Positions 34,904-46,433 of a stretch of DNA of 64,000 nt are shown here, piece by piece; the first letter of the stretch is position 1; each line of letters begins with the position of its first letter. The stretch spans positions 111,780,001 to 111,844,000 of the forward strand of contig CM075345.1 of NCBI GenBank assembly GCA_037693485.1, written 5' to 3'. Source of the stretch: Kitagawia praeruptora (Eukaryota; Streptophyta; Magnoliopsida; Apiales; Apiaceae). Both the position numbers and the translations under genes were made by a program. Below the pieces are notes generated by a model, which was not told where the DNA came from, did no database searches, and saw only the letters and a program-made list of their open reading frames with translations.

Positions 34904-37900
34904 TTACAGCTGATCCCCACTCAATGGATAAGGTTTCAGATTTGCAGAATTCATTTGCCACACCTTCACTGAGGCTGTCACACTAGTTCCTGTGGCATTG
35001 TTGAACATGTATACGTTTGCTGCTCCATTAATTGCTTTTGTTGGATAGACCCGCGATGTTATTACTCTTCTTCCTCCTTGTACAAAGCTCTCGACTATAG
35101 AATGATCAACCTAAATCAATCCATTCACGTATTAGCTCCATTCTCTTATTCACTTACTATTTATGAGGATTATTTCTTAAGTTTCTTTCAACCAAAAGGA
35201 TGAAAAAGAGAAACAGAAGATCTTCACGTACCAGTATTCTCATTGACAGTTTTTCCTCGTGGAGAACAGGAACATCACTGCCATAGATCAGCTTCTCAGT
35301 ATCTGATGCACTTGATGATCTGCATTAAAAGAAATTGAAGAATCCACAAAATTAGTTTAAGCTAAATCACATAAGTGAGCCCGAGAGGTGAAGTTGAATA
35401 TGGGAAACTTCAGGATTAAAATTGTGGCGCGGTCCTTTTTCTTGGATGATAAACCTTAAGCTGAAGGTAATTGAATATAGAATGAATTTTGGGCTTACTC
35501 GGTTCAGCATTTCTTGTGGAAATGAAATATAATGCTGGAAATTAAAAGTCACATCAGTAAAGATTAGTGTCAAACCTTGATTGATCAGCACAGAAATGTG
35601 TTTTAGCTCTCCCATCAATTCCTTTACCAATATAAAAGTAAACAGCAGTTAACTCAGTCAGTGATTCATCAGCCAGAACTAAAAAGCCAAATGGTCCCAA
35701 AATGCCTCGAGTGACAGCACCACCACTGGAGGTGCAGCTATAATCAGCATCAGTTTCTTCTATACTCTGCAGTGCCTCTTCATCCACATCAAATGTGGCA
35801 ACTATATCCAACTGTTAAATACAATTGCCAAATGACTAAATCAAAATAGAAAGATTAAATAGGCCAGGCCGAGTTTAGTATTGTGTAAAAGCACAAGAGA
35901 TAAACCTGCGATGCTGAGCCTATTTTAAGTGGCATAACTGATCCTTGTTCAACCTTGAGCTTATGAAAATCATAACTTTCTGATCTCAAGCTCTCAACTT
36001 CCTCAACTGGCCACTGAAGTATACTGGTTCCAGTCTTTATATCAAACACAACTGTTCTTGGTATACCCTGAATAATGTACAGAAGAAATTTATGAATTGA
36101 TACCAATGTTCATCGTATAACTACAAAGATAATTGCTAGAGATCCTGAAACATTAAGTACATGGTTTTTTGAGAAATAATTAGGTACCTTTAGCATTAGC
36201 TCCTAAAAGATACTATGAAGTTGTGATAGACTTTTAAATCAGAAACATGCTCCTACAATTCATACCTGAAGAGAAGCCCATCCTTTCAAGAGGTCAGTAG
36301 ATTGATCATCACTTTCCCCAACCCAACCCCAGAGAATCCTTCTTTTTTTGTTCTGGTCATAAAATGTCTTTGATGCATAATACTTTCCACTATCCAACAG
36401 CAGTCCATTACCCAAATCTTCTTTAGGGTCATCAGGTGTCCACTTATCCCTTATTGGATCATACGTACCGATTGCATAATAATCCTTCATAGTTTTCTGC
36501 AAACTTACTTTCATCAGGTGCTTAACACCAACACCATTAGCTGATGTGTCCAATCCATTTGTACTAGTTAACGATACCGGGTAAAAGTCAATACACTCCC
36601 ACATACCCGTACCCGGAACCTCATGTAATAACCCATCTAACAGATCAAAATTTTTGAAGTCAGTAGTCTTATATACAAATGACATACCAGTTTTATTGAT
36701 CATTGACCCTACTGCGATCCGCCATTTTCCATCCGCACCCAGCCAGGCAGTGCTGGGGTCTCTAAAATCCTGATGACCAATACCCTCAGGGGTAAACATA
36801 ACAGGGTTACCCGAGTACTTAACCCAGTGTAGGAGAAGTGGATCAGAAATATTTGCAGGATAGGCTACACTTTGTAGCTCAGTAAGATTAGAGAGCCTGC
36901 TGGTGTAGAGCATAACTATTTCACCATTCGGTAGAGTTGTAGCGGAGCCACTCCAAACGCCACCAGCGTCATACCATTTATCAGGGGACAATGCAATGGG
37001 GAGATGGAACCAGTTGATTAGATCCTTAGATACAGCATGACCCCACGTCAGGTTTCCCCATCCCCATACAGCATCATCAGGGTTGTACTGGTAGAAAATG
37101 TGGTACCATCCCATGTGGAGCAATGGACCTGCACTTCCATATCACTTAAAACTAGGCCCGGCAATTTGACACGTGACACGTGAACATGACACGAAACGAC
37201 ACGAAAATTATGGTTTTGGGTTTTGATTTTTGGTACACGAAACACGAAAGTACACCCGAACACGAAATTACACGAAGTACTTAGTCGGATATGGGTTTTC
37301 ATTTTGGGTACACGAAAGTACACGAAATATTATATATATAATTTTTATTTTTATATTTTCATTTCGTACTTTCGTTTTGGGTACACGAAAGTACACGAAA
37401 AGTACACGAAAGTACACGAAATTACACGAAAAGTACACGAAATATTATATTATAATTTTTTATATTTTTATTTCGTGTACTTTCGTTTCGTTTCGTGTAA
37501 ACACGAAACATTTCGTTTCGGGTTCGGTTAGGGTGGTCAGTACACGAAATGATTTAGTGTCAGTTTCGGTTTTAAGTCGGAGTACACGAAAACACGAAAG
37601 TACACGACACGATTGTCAGCCCTACTTGAAACTTTATTTTTTTAAAATACTAATTACCAAGTACCTATTTCACATGCGTTAAAGTGCAAGTAGCTCACTT
37701 AAGTTGGAACAGAGGAAGTAAAGTTTAAAACGCCTAAACTTGTACTCCCTCCGTCCCTTAATGTTTTTCCTGTTTTGACTGGACACGTTTGCCAACGCAC
37801 ACTTTTGATCGTTAATATCTTGAATTTTGTATTAGTATTAAATATAAAAACTTCACTGTATTAAAGTACTCATAAATACGAATCTAACAAGATCACTCAT

Positions 37901-38673
37901 GACTATATTTGGTCTTATAGATTAGACGTAAATTAGTAATTTGTCTCATGTTATGAACAGTCCCGACATTTTAAACAAGAAAAACAAATCGGGACAGAGG
38001 GAGTACAAAACTCTGTCTAGGTACACCGTACAAATGGAGTAAAACTAAACCAGACAAATCTGGTTCTGTAATATACTGTTACTTTTTGTAAAGACTTTGG
38101 GTCTTTCTTTATTACTAAATTAATGGGTTAAGGATGTTGACATTTGAATTAGCCAAGTCTAAGAACACAGCTCGTCAAGCGATCAAGAAATATATTGCAG
38201 CAATGAAAATTAAATTGAATACATTACTACTACTATCAAGTAAGAAATGACATACCATTAGGATCTGCTCCAGAAAATCACCACATAAAAAGCCATGAAA
38301 CATCAAGTCTAGATCATTAATAATGATATATTAATCAATAATGAAAATTTTAAATACAATGTTTAGTTCAAGTTGGAAGCTAATAACCATTCATCCAGTT
38401 CATTTGAGGTTGAAAGTGGAAAGAAGTTCTTTGCCAAGACAACATAGCATTTGTCCACTTAATGGCCTCATCTTTGTCACCGGACACTTCTTGAATATTC
38501 TCTTGCTCCAATTTCTCCGCCAGTACCGATGATAAAGGAGACTCTTTTAGCTCATCTTTATGATCATGGTTTGTAGCTTTTGGCACTTGTTGGATCGAAA
38601 GTAAAACTATGAGAGTTGACACAAGAAGTATATAGCATATAGTCTTGTAGGAAGGAAAAATGTTTGTGTTCAT
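34904..38673 (-). CDS. Vacuolar-type GH32 beta-fructofuranosidase, copy 2 (divergent)
   Basis: A 616-aa tandem paralogue of copy 1. Exons: 38673-38388, 38264-38256 (9 nt), 37128-36266, 36067-35906, 35811-35576, 35319-35232, 35110-34904. The last four exons have the same lengths as in copy 1 (162, 236, 88, 207). I chose the ATG at 38673; the frame is open further upstream but has no ATG. A hydrophobic segment follows only about 12 residues, a shorter cytosolic tail than in copy 1. Catalytic residues are present: D96 (NDPNG), D222 (FRDP), E276 (ECID). Odd points: AVWGWGNLTW has two extra residues against the usual WGN/WGD, and MLYTSRLSNLTE replaces the usual MLYTG, both in the substrate-binding part. 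Intron 2 carries a hAT-like element and a Stowaway MITE, and an LTR ends 88 bp upstream of the start. It is a likely active GH32 enzyme with possibly altered specificity. Confidence 0.9.
37153..37624. mobile_element. hAT-like element with ACACGA repeats, 472 bp, in intron 2
   Basis: TAGGCCCGGCAATTTGACAC at the left and GATTGTCAGCCCTA at the right are imperfect inverted ends. The flanks CTTAAAAC (37145-37152) and CTTGAAAC (37625-37632) form an 8-bp duplication with one mismatch, as for hAT elements. The interior is dominated by irregular copies of GTACACGAAA in both directions. It lies inside intron 2 of invertase copy 2; a related fragment lies at about 29056-29230. Confidence 0.8.
37745..38003. 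mobile_element. Stowaway MITE, copy C, 259 bp, in intron 2
   Basis: The ends CTCCCTCCGTCCC and GGGACAGAGGGAG are inverted and flanked by TA. The interior is close to copy B, including the shared central part with AGATCACTCATGACTATATT. It lies in intron 2 of invertase copy 2. Confidence 0.92.
38256..38264 (-). other. 9-nt mini-exon of invertase copy 2
   Basis: ATCCTAATG on the minus strand, with AG and GT at its borders, identical to the mini-exon of copy 1. It supplies the Asp-Pro-Asn of the catalytic motif. Confidence 0.94.
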
Positions 38674-38761
38674 TGTACTGTAGTAGTTTTTAGATAAAGT
38701 AGCCAACTCGCCAAGTTTATAGATAAAGTAGTCTATGATTAGCTTGACTAACCTTGGTCAG

Positions 38762-39502
38762 TGTCAGAAGGCTATTTTCTTTTTCTCGAACGTCGCCACG
38801 CGATACCTAGTTTCGCCCGAAACCAGTTAGCATTCCGTTCCGTCAGATCGTCGCTCTGCGCAAAGGTTAGATCTACTATGGATAGAATATCTTTATCTAT
38901 AGATTATTGAATGTAAACAACACACACAAACGTTTGGGAATAATCCCTATCTTTTATTGCCTCAACTATAACCAAAAGATATCAAGCCTCGCGGCACGGT
39001 TACAATGATTTCAACTCTTCGCTCTAGGCGATCTGCTCCTATCACTATAATATTTGCCACTAGCTATGTTACTGAATTACAATGTGCCTACCATCTATAT
39101 TTATAGCCAAGCACAGCAGACCACGTCCTTGTCTTATTAGAAGTCCTTCAGCATCTCCAAATAGAACGCTGCCAGCGCGCGCATGACTAGCGCCCGACTC
39201 CTTCGAGGAGTAGGAGTCCCGCGCGCACAATGAATCCCGCGCGCATTAGGAATCCGCGGTCAGCACCAAGCCGACTTCTACTCAGACTAGGATTCAGCTT
39301 CCAGCGGCCTGCCTCATTGTTTCCCACTCGGACTTGGTTTCTCGTTTAAGCCAGCAACAAGCCAACGCCCCAGCAACTCAGCATCAGTCTTTCGCTCCCA
39401 CCTAGTCAAACCCACGTCTCAAGTCAAGGCTGCCTTCTTGTTGGATGCCCAAGCCAGCACTCTTGGACACCCCTGTTTACCCACCGTGTCAAGGGTCTAA
39501 CA
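38762..39502 (-). repeat. 3' LTR of the chromovirus, 741 bp
   Basis: On the + strand it starts TGTCAGAAGGC and ends GGGTCTAACA. It is about 50 bases shorter than the partner LTR, the difference lying in a GC-rich patch of GCGCGC-like repeats. Because element and invertase copy 2 point the same way, any LTR promoter would fire towards that gene. Confidence 0.9.
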
Positions 39503-42500
39503 AACCACCCCCACCAGAAGAACTCGATGTCCTCATCGAGGGACGATCCCAATACTCCCGAATCTGATCTTCAAACTGCCACAAGTTAACTCCCTTTTCC
39601 CAAGTTGCATCAGCTTCTTCTTCGCCTTCCCATTGTACAAGATAATCTATCCTCCTATTCTTTTTGCTCATACCTTTAGTCATATGGCTAAGGACCTTTT
39701 TCACCTTCTTCTCAAACTGTGTTCTGATCACCGGAGGTGCCCTTTTCTTTTGCTTCCTCCCATCAAGCAACAAGTCTGGTTGGAACGGCTTCAAGAAACT
39801 CACATGGAATGTCGGGTGCAATTTCAACCGATCCGGCAAGCTAAGGCGATACGCCACAGCGCCCACCTTTTTCACAATCTCAAACGGACCATCATACTTC
39901 TGAACCAGCCCTTTGTGAATCTTCCTAGACTTAATCTTCTTCCAGATTTGTGGTGTCAGCTTCAACAATACCAAGTCGCCCACTTCAAACTCCAAGGGAC
40001 GACGCCTTTGACTAGCGTATTTCTTCATCCACCACACAGCCTTCTCCAAACTCGCTTGGGCCTCATCAACCATTTCTTGCCTCCCAATAGCAAATCTGTA
40101 CGCTGCCGGACAATCACCACCTGATCTCTGTATTCCCACTTCGTTTGGGGTTCATGACTGAACTCCAAAAATAATCTCAAAGGGACTCTTTCCAGTCGCT
40201 GATGACTGCTGCAAGTTGTAGCAAAACTGAGCTACATCCATCAAATCAAGCCAATTTTTCTGACTTGCTGAAACATAGTGCCTGAGATACTCCTACAACA
40301 ACTGATTCATGCGCTCCGTCTGACCATCTGTTTGTGGATGATTCGCAGTCGAAAACTTCAGTTCACTACCCATAAACCCAAACAATGCCATCCAAAACGA
40401 CCCGTGAATCTGCTGTCTCGATCACTTATAATATCCTCGGGCAACCGAAAGTACTTCACAACATGCTGAAAGAACAGGCCAGCTGCTACCTCGGATGTAC
40501 ATTTCTTTTGTGCCGGAATGAACACCGCATACTTTGAAAACCGATCAACCACTACAAAAATCGACCCCTTCCCATCCACCACAGGCAACCCCAATATGAA
40601 ATCCATAGACACGGACTGCCACGGTCTCTCCGGAATAGGCAACGGTTGTAGAAGCCCAGCTTCCTTCCTCCTTTCAGTTTTTCGAGTTGGCACACCAAAC
40701 ACGACTTGACATAGGCCTCAACATCATCAATCATCTTGGGCCAATAGTAGGACCTGTTAAGCAATGCTAGCATCCTCTCTACCCCCGGATGTCCTGCCCA
40801 TCTAGAATCATGAGACTCCTTCAAAATTCTCTACCTCAACGTTCCTCCAAACGGCACATAAAGCCTACTGCCCTTAGCAAACAGTAGCCCATCCTCAAGC
40901 CAATATTTTTGGATAACGCTCGTTTTCACTTCCTTCACAAGTTTCAAATACACAAGGTCTGACTTTGAATGCTCTTTGATCTCTTCTAGGAAATTAGTAT
41001 CCACAACGGACATGGCAGCCACCGTTTCTTGTACCTTTCTGCTCATCGCATCGGCTACTTGGTTCTGCGCCCCCGGCTTATGCACCCACACAAAATCGAA
41101 CTCAGCTAGAAACTCTTGCCAACGTGCCTACTTTGGGGTCAACTTCTTCTGAGTCTTGAAGTAAGTGTTTGCCACATTATCCGTACAAACCACAAATTTC
41201 GCTCCCAGCAAGTAATGTCGCCATATTTCCAAACAATGTACCACTGCAGTCATTTCCTTTTCATGTGTGTTGTACCTCTGCTCAGCATCCTTTAGCTTCC
41301 GACTTTCATAGGCAACCGGATGTCCCAACTGAACCAACACACCACCAATAGCACGATCCGAAGCATCAGTATGAACCTCAAATGGCTCTCCAAAATCAGG
41401 AAGTTTGAGCACCGGCTCCGTAGCAATTTTCAGTTTCAACTCCTCAAATGCCCGTTGCTGCTCATCGTTCCATACCCAGATCTGATCCTTTTTAAGCAAA
41501 TCCGTCAAAACACTCACCTTCTTTGAGTATCCCTCAATAAACTTGCGATAGTAGTTTGCGAGGCCAAGAAAAGATCTCAACTCCGCTACTTTCTTTGGAG
41601 CAGGCCAATTGATGATAGCCTCTACTTTCTTAACATCCATTTTCACCATGCCTTGACTGATTACATGCCCTAGAAAGTGAATCTCATCCCTGCAGAACTC
41701 ACATTTCTCTTTTTTGACATAAAGGTTATGTTCACGCAGTTTAGCAAATACACGCTTTACGTGTTCTATATGTGCCTCTAAGCTATCACTATAGATCATA
41801 ATATCATCCAAGTACACTACTACAAAGTGATCTAGATACTCATATAGGACATCATTCATCAAGTTACAGAATGTAGCAGGTGCATTGGTTAACCCAAAAG
41901 GCATAACTAGAAATTCATAAGACCCATACCTCGTGACGCATGTCGTCTTAGACTCATCGCCTGCTGTAATTCTGACTTGCCAATATCCCTACCTCAAATC
42001 CAGCTTTGTAAAGTACTTGGCCCTCGAGAGCCTATCAAATAGCTCAACCACATTCGGAACAGGGTACTTGTTCTTAATAGTCACCTTGTTCAAGACCCGA
42101 TAGTCCACACACATCCTCAAAGACCCATCTGCCTTCCTCTGAAATAACACAGGAGCACCGAAGGGAGCCTTCGACGGTTGATTCATATCCAACAAATCAT
42201 TCAGTTGACGCCTTAACTCAGCCGATTCCATAGAACCCATCTGATACGGGGCCTGAGCAGGAGCTTTAGCACCTGGCTCTAACTCTATCTTATGGTCCGC
42301 AGCACGTCTAGGAGGCAACGATCTAGGCAACTCAGGGGGCATAACATCATCAAACTCATCGAGTACATCAGCCACTGCATCGGGTACTTCAACCTTCACA
42401 TCAGGTTTTATCTCAACCAACGCAACCAGATATGTTAACTTACCCCGTTTCAAACCAGCATCAATTTGTACCGCTGACACCAGTCCAGTTTTCTGATCAC

Positions 42501-42558
42501 CCTTACCGCTATCCAACCCTTTAACAAAACAAGGATTGCCCTCATTGTGTATGAACAA
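39503..42558 (-). pseudogene. Chromovirus pol, interrupted
   Basis: Recognisable parts in order are RT (GAPVLFQRKADGSLRMCVDY, MPFGLTNAPATF, VVYLDDIMIYS), RNase H (VHTDASDRAIGGVLVQ), the integrase zinc finger (HDSRWAGHPG, CLVCQ), the integrase core (MDFILGLP) and, at the C-terminus, a chromodomain. Three in-frame TAG codons at 41989-41991, 41128-41130 and 40831-40833 interrupt one continuous frame down to about 40552. Frame changes follow at about 40.6 kb and again between 40358 and 40139. It cannot make a full polyprotein. Confidence 0.9.
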
Positions 42559-42561
42559 CCC

Positions 42562-43832
42562 CTAAAAATAAGGCATCACCGCGACCCTTGCTTTCAATAA
42601 GAAGTTCATCCCCAGAATAATATCGAAGTCATCCAATGGCACCGCCAACAAGTTCACGTTCCCCTCCCATGGTCCAACCTTAAGATTCACCTCACACGAA
42701 CCTTTAATACTCTGTGCTTTAGAATTCACCGCCTTGATCCGACTACCACTGGGTACTAAATTCAATCCCTATGCACCAATGTTTCTATCGGCTACAAAAC
42801 AGTTTGTGGCACCAGTGTCCACCATCGCTACAACACTCCTCCCGTTCACAGCGACTTGAGCATACAACAGCCCACGCGACTTCATTAGTTCATCTGCCTG
42901 AAGTGCGTTCACCAAGCGCAATGGATTCACCCTAGCCGGGGCACCCTCTTTGCCATGGTCCTCCTCAGCGATTATGGCATTCAGTTTCTCCTTCCTTGGA
43001 CAATCCCTCATCATGTAAGCTCCGCCACAAATATAACAACCCTTAGGCTTTGCCTTCGCATCCTCCTTAGGCTTGTACTGGCCCTCACCTTCTTTCGAAT
43101 TGTTCTTCCTGTCTTTCACCTTCTTGTTCTTACCACCGGCCTTTTGTTTATCCGACTCAGTAGAACCAGCGAAATTATAGTCAACCAAGCTATCCGCTGC
43201 AGCTATTGCCGTTGTCAAATCCTTCACATTCTGTCGACGTAGCTCGGATTGAGCCCATGGTTTCAACCCAGACACAAAGTTGAACAATTTATCCTCGTCC
43301 GACATGTTCTTGATATCCAACAAGAGAGAACTGAATTGCTTCACATAATCTCGCACGGTTCCCTCTGCTTCAACTGCTTCATGCTTTCCCTCGCTAACCA
43401 AGCAGCATTATTGGGCAAAAATTGATCTTTGAGCTCCTTCTTTAAGGACTCCCAAGTTTCGATCCTCGGTCTACCTGCGTCTTTATCATCATCTACACGA
43501 GTCCGCCACCACAACTTAGCATCCCCCGCTAGATACATACTAGTGATCGTTACCTGTTCACTAGCTTGGACACGAGCAGCCTTAAAGTACTGCTCCATAT
43601 CCCACAAAAAGTTCTCCAGCTTCTTAGCACTTCGGCTCCCCTCAAACTTCTTGGGTTCTGGAACCTTTAACTTCGTCTGACCCTCACCAGGAGTCAAGGA
43701 GGTACTAGTAGCCACAGCCCGTCTCAAAATCACCGCCTCGTTCTCAAGATTCTCAACACGCGTCTTGATTCTTTGAGACAACGCATCTATCTTCGTAAAA
43801 CCCTCGGTCAATTTCAAGTCGATCGCCTCCAT
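42562..43832 (-). pseudogene. Chromovirus gag-protease, interrupted
   Basis: The Gag N-terminus at 43832 is followed by a frame change at about 43.38 kb. Next come a CCHC-type knuckle (CYICGGAYMMRDC, in which the usual His is missing) and a retroviral-type protease motif (VDTGATNCF). In-frame TAG codons lie at 42769-42771 and 42562-42564. Confidence 0.87.
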
Positions 43833-44000
43833 ATGGGACTAAAGTATCCTCCGCAACGCAATCATCTCATCAGCCATGGACTGACTACGTTGTTCCAATG
43901 TTGCCCCATCGGCTACCAGTGGTTCACCAACCTGTCCCTCCAATCTGGCAACACGCTCACTCATGTCACATGACCTCGTACCTACAGTCATCTTTAACCT

Positions 44001-44015
44001 TAGGCTCTGATACCA
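44001..44015 (-). other. Chromovirus primer binding site, tRNA-Met type
   Basis: On the minus strand TGGTATCAGAGCCTA lies two bases inside the 5' LTR edge and matches the usual initiator-Met tRNA complement. Confidence 0.9.
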
Positions 44016-44017
44016 AT

Positions 44018-44808
44018 TGTCACAAGGCTATTTTCTTTTTCTTGAAGGTCGCCCCGCGATGCCTAGTTTCGCCGGAAACCAATCAGCACTCCGTTCCTCC
44101 CGATCGTTGCCCTGCGCAAAGGTTAGATCTACTATGGATAGAATATCTTTATCTACAGATTATTGAATGTAAACAACACACACAAACGTTGGGAATAATC
44201 CCTATCTTTTATTGCCTCAACTACAACCAAAAGATATCAAGCCTCGCGGCACGGTTACAATGATTTCAACTCTTCACTCTAGGCGAGCTGCTCCTATCAC
44301 TATAATATTTGCCACTAGCTATGTTACTGAATTACAATGTGCCTACCATCTATATTTATAGCCAAGCACAGCAGACCACGTCCTTGTCTTATTAGAAGTC
44401 CTTCAGCATCTCCAAATAGAACTCTGCCAGCGCGCGCATGCCTAGCGCCCGAGTCCTACTAGAATTAGGACACCCGCGCCTGATGCCAACGCCCAGCCTG
44501 ATGCCAGCGCCCAGCGCCCGACTCCTTCAAGGAGTAGGAGTCCCGCGCGCACTAGGAATCCGCGCTCAGCACCAAGCCGACTTCTACTCAGACTAGGATT
44601 CAGCTACCAGCGGCCTGCCTCATTGTTTCCCACTCGGACTTGGTTTCTCGTTTAAGCCAGCAACAAGCCAACGCCCCAGCAACTCAGCATCAATCTTTCG
44701 CTCCCGCCTAATCAAACCCACGTCTCAAGTCAAGGCTGCCTTCTTGTTGGATGCCCAAGCCAGCACTCTTGGACACCCCTATTTACCCACCGTGTCAAGG
44801 GTCTAACA
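44018..44808 (-). repeat. 5' LTR of the chromovirus, 791 bp
   Basis: It matches 38762-39502 throughout apart from substitutions and an extra segment near 44450-44520 containing tandem GATGCCAGCGCCCAG-like units. It starts TGTCACAAGGC next to the primer site and ends GGGTCTAACA. Confidence 0.9.
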
Positions 44809-45335
44809 GTTAGCAAGATGGTTTAGTTGTTTATTTTGTTAGTCAAAACACTTATTTGGTAAGCTATTTTGTTACATACATAGCAATTTTTGTGCATGCA
44901 ATGGAGGTTGTTTTGGATATAAACTTTTTGTTAAAATTTTCTATGGTTATATTTACAGATCCAATAACTGTCCTCTTCTAGAGATTTATAGATTTTGCTA
45001 CAAATTTCATGAAAATTCTGTACGGAACGCTCCTCTATGGCTAGAATTGAGATCCATGATGGCTGAATGTTTATTTGTAGTGTATATGTACCTAATATAT
45101 CTTTATATTATTTAAATGTTTTTATGTTGTACTAATTGAAACATGAATTCTATTATTAATTAATTAATATTTTAATTTAAAATATTTTTTATTCATTTTT
45201 TAAAATAAATATACTTTGAAAATAGTTTCTATAAAATAAATCATATAGCTAATATACTTTAAACATGAAAGTAATTAATTGATATTAAATAAAAATAATT
45301 GTTTAATATAATATAATATTACATATATAATATAA
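44809..45335. other. Displaced upstream sequence of invertase copy 2
   Basis: Before the chromovirus insertion, this AT-rich DNA would have been the proximal promoter of invertase copy 2. It now lies more than 6 kb from the start codon. I see no gene in it. Confidence 0.45.
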
Positions 45336-46276
45336 CTAGTTGATAACCCCTGCGAAGCACGGGCACAAGATAATAAATTTAAATGAAATTTCATCGATTC
45401 GATTTGTTAAAATTAAAGTAGAAGTATAATAGAATGAGATTTATAAAGTAGGTGCATGTAATAAGATTTATAAGAATTATAAAATAGAAGTAGGTTTTAT
45501 TAAAATATGTGTATGTAATAAGACTTATATTAAAAGTAGGTGTCTGCATAATTATATATTTACATTAATAAAATAAAAAAAATATTTAAACATATTAATA
45601 AATAAATAATTATAGTTGATAACCCGTGCGAAGCACGACACAAGATAATTTATTTAAATGAAGTTTCGTCGATTTGATTTGATACTTATAACCAAAGTTT
45701 GATTATGTAATCTATATTATTATATTAAAATCAAAATATTGACAATTTTGTTTGTTATGATTTTCGATCTTTTATTTTAATGAATAAATAATAAATAATA
45801 TTATTAATGTTAATTAGTCAATTGTTTTTTCTAATTAAAATAAATTAATTTTTATTTAAATATTTTTACATTTATAAATATCTAAAAACATTAATTATTC
45901 CATATTCAATTATTAATATTTATTTTTTAATTAAAACATGCTACCTTTTAATTTAAAATATATTAAAATTAAAACAACCATTGAAAATATTGATTATATA
46001 AAGACATTTATTATAACATAATAAAATTTATAACATATAAAAAAAACCGATGCATGGCACGTTATAATCTAATAAGATTTATAGTAGAAGTAGATGTCTG
46101 TAGGAACTAGGTGTATATAATAAGACTTATAGTAGAAGTAGTTGTTTTCAATTATGTATTATTATATATTTACATTAACAAAATAAATAAATATAATAAT
46201 AAATAAATATATTAATGACCAAAATTTGGTACCAATGCGCGCTCCAACGAAAAGGGGTTTCGCTTATTAATAAAGA
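45336..46276 (-). mobile_element. Helitron remnants in minus orientation
   Basis: CTAG at 45336-45339 followed by TTGATAACCCCTGCGAAGCACGGG is, on the minus strand, a Helitron 3' end: hairpin then CTAG. A second, similar end (TTGATAACCCGTGCGAAGCACG) lies at about 45614-45640, but its terminal bases are CTAT, so it has decayed. The 5' end probably lies near 46275, before AATAAGCGAAACCCC on the minus strand. The two successive ends suggest one copy inserted in another, or a duplicated terminus. No proteins are encoded. Confidence 0.6.
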
Positions 46277-46328
46277 GTATTTTTTTTGACAAAACTTATT
46301 AATAAAGAGTATTGATGTCACATGTATT

Positions 46329-46405
46329 TAAGATTTTAATATACACAACAATAATTATATGATAATCTAAGATTTTAATATACACAACAACAATTATATG
46401 ACAAT
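46329..46405. repeat. Tandem duplication, about 39-bp unit
   Basis: A unit containing AAGATTTTAATATACACAAC then AATTATATGA occurs twice in tandem with a few differences. A shorter direct repeat (CTTATTAATAAAGAGTATT) lies just to its left, at about 46263 and 46295. Confidence 0.7.
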
Positions 46406-46433
46406 CAATATTAGCATGAATATATAGGCCATT

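Larger units (their letters stand above)
38762..44808 (-). mobile_element. Decayed Ty3/gypsy chromovirus (Galadriel-like)
   Basis: The order on the minus strand is 5' LTR (44808-44018), tRNA-Met primer site, gag, protease, RT, RNase H, integrase, chromodomain, 3' LTR (39502-38762). The chromodomain (YLVQWEGEEEADATWE) marks a chromovirus. RNase H and linker sequences such as VAYESRKLKDAEQRY and FKTQKKLTPK resemble the Galadriel clade as I know it; the clade is inferred. The LTRs differ by many substitutions and an indel of about 50 bases, so the insertion is much older than the Athila element. A 5-bp duplication is possible: GTCAG (38757-38761) against GTTAG (44809-44813). It shares its orientation with invertase copy 2 and ends 88 bp upstream of its start codon. 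Confidence 0.9.

Noticed and set aside
38674..38706. Longer N-terminus for invertase copy 2 starting at 38706
   Set aside because: The codon there is TTG. The first ATG in frame is at 38673.
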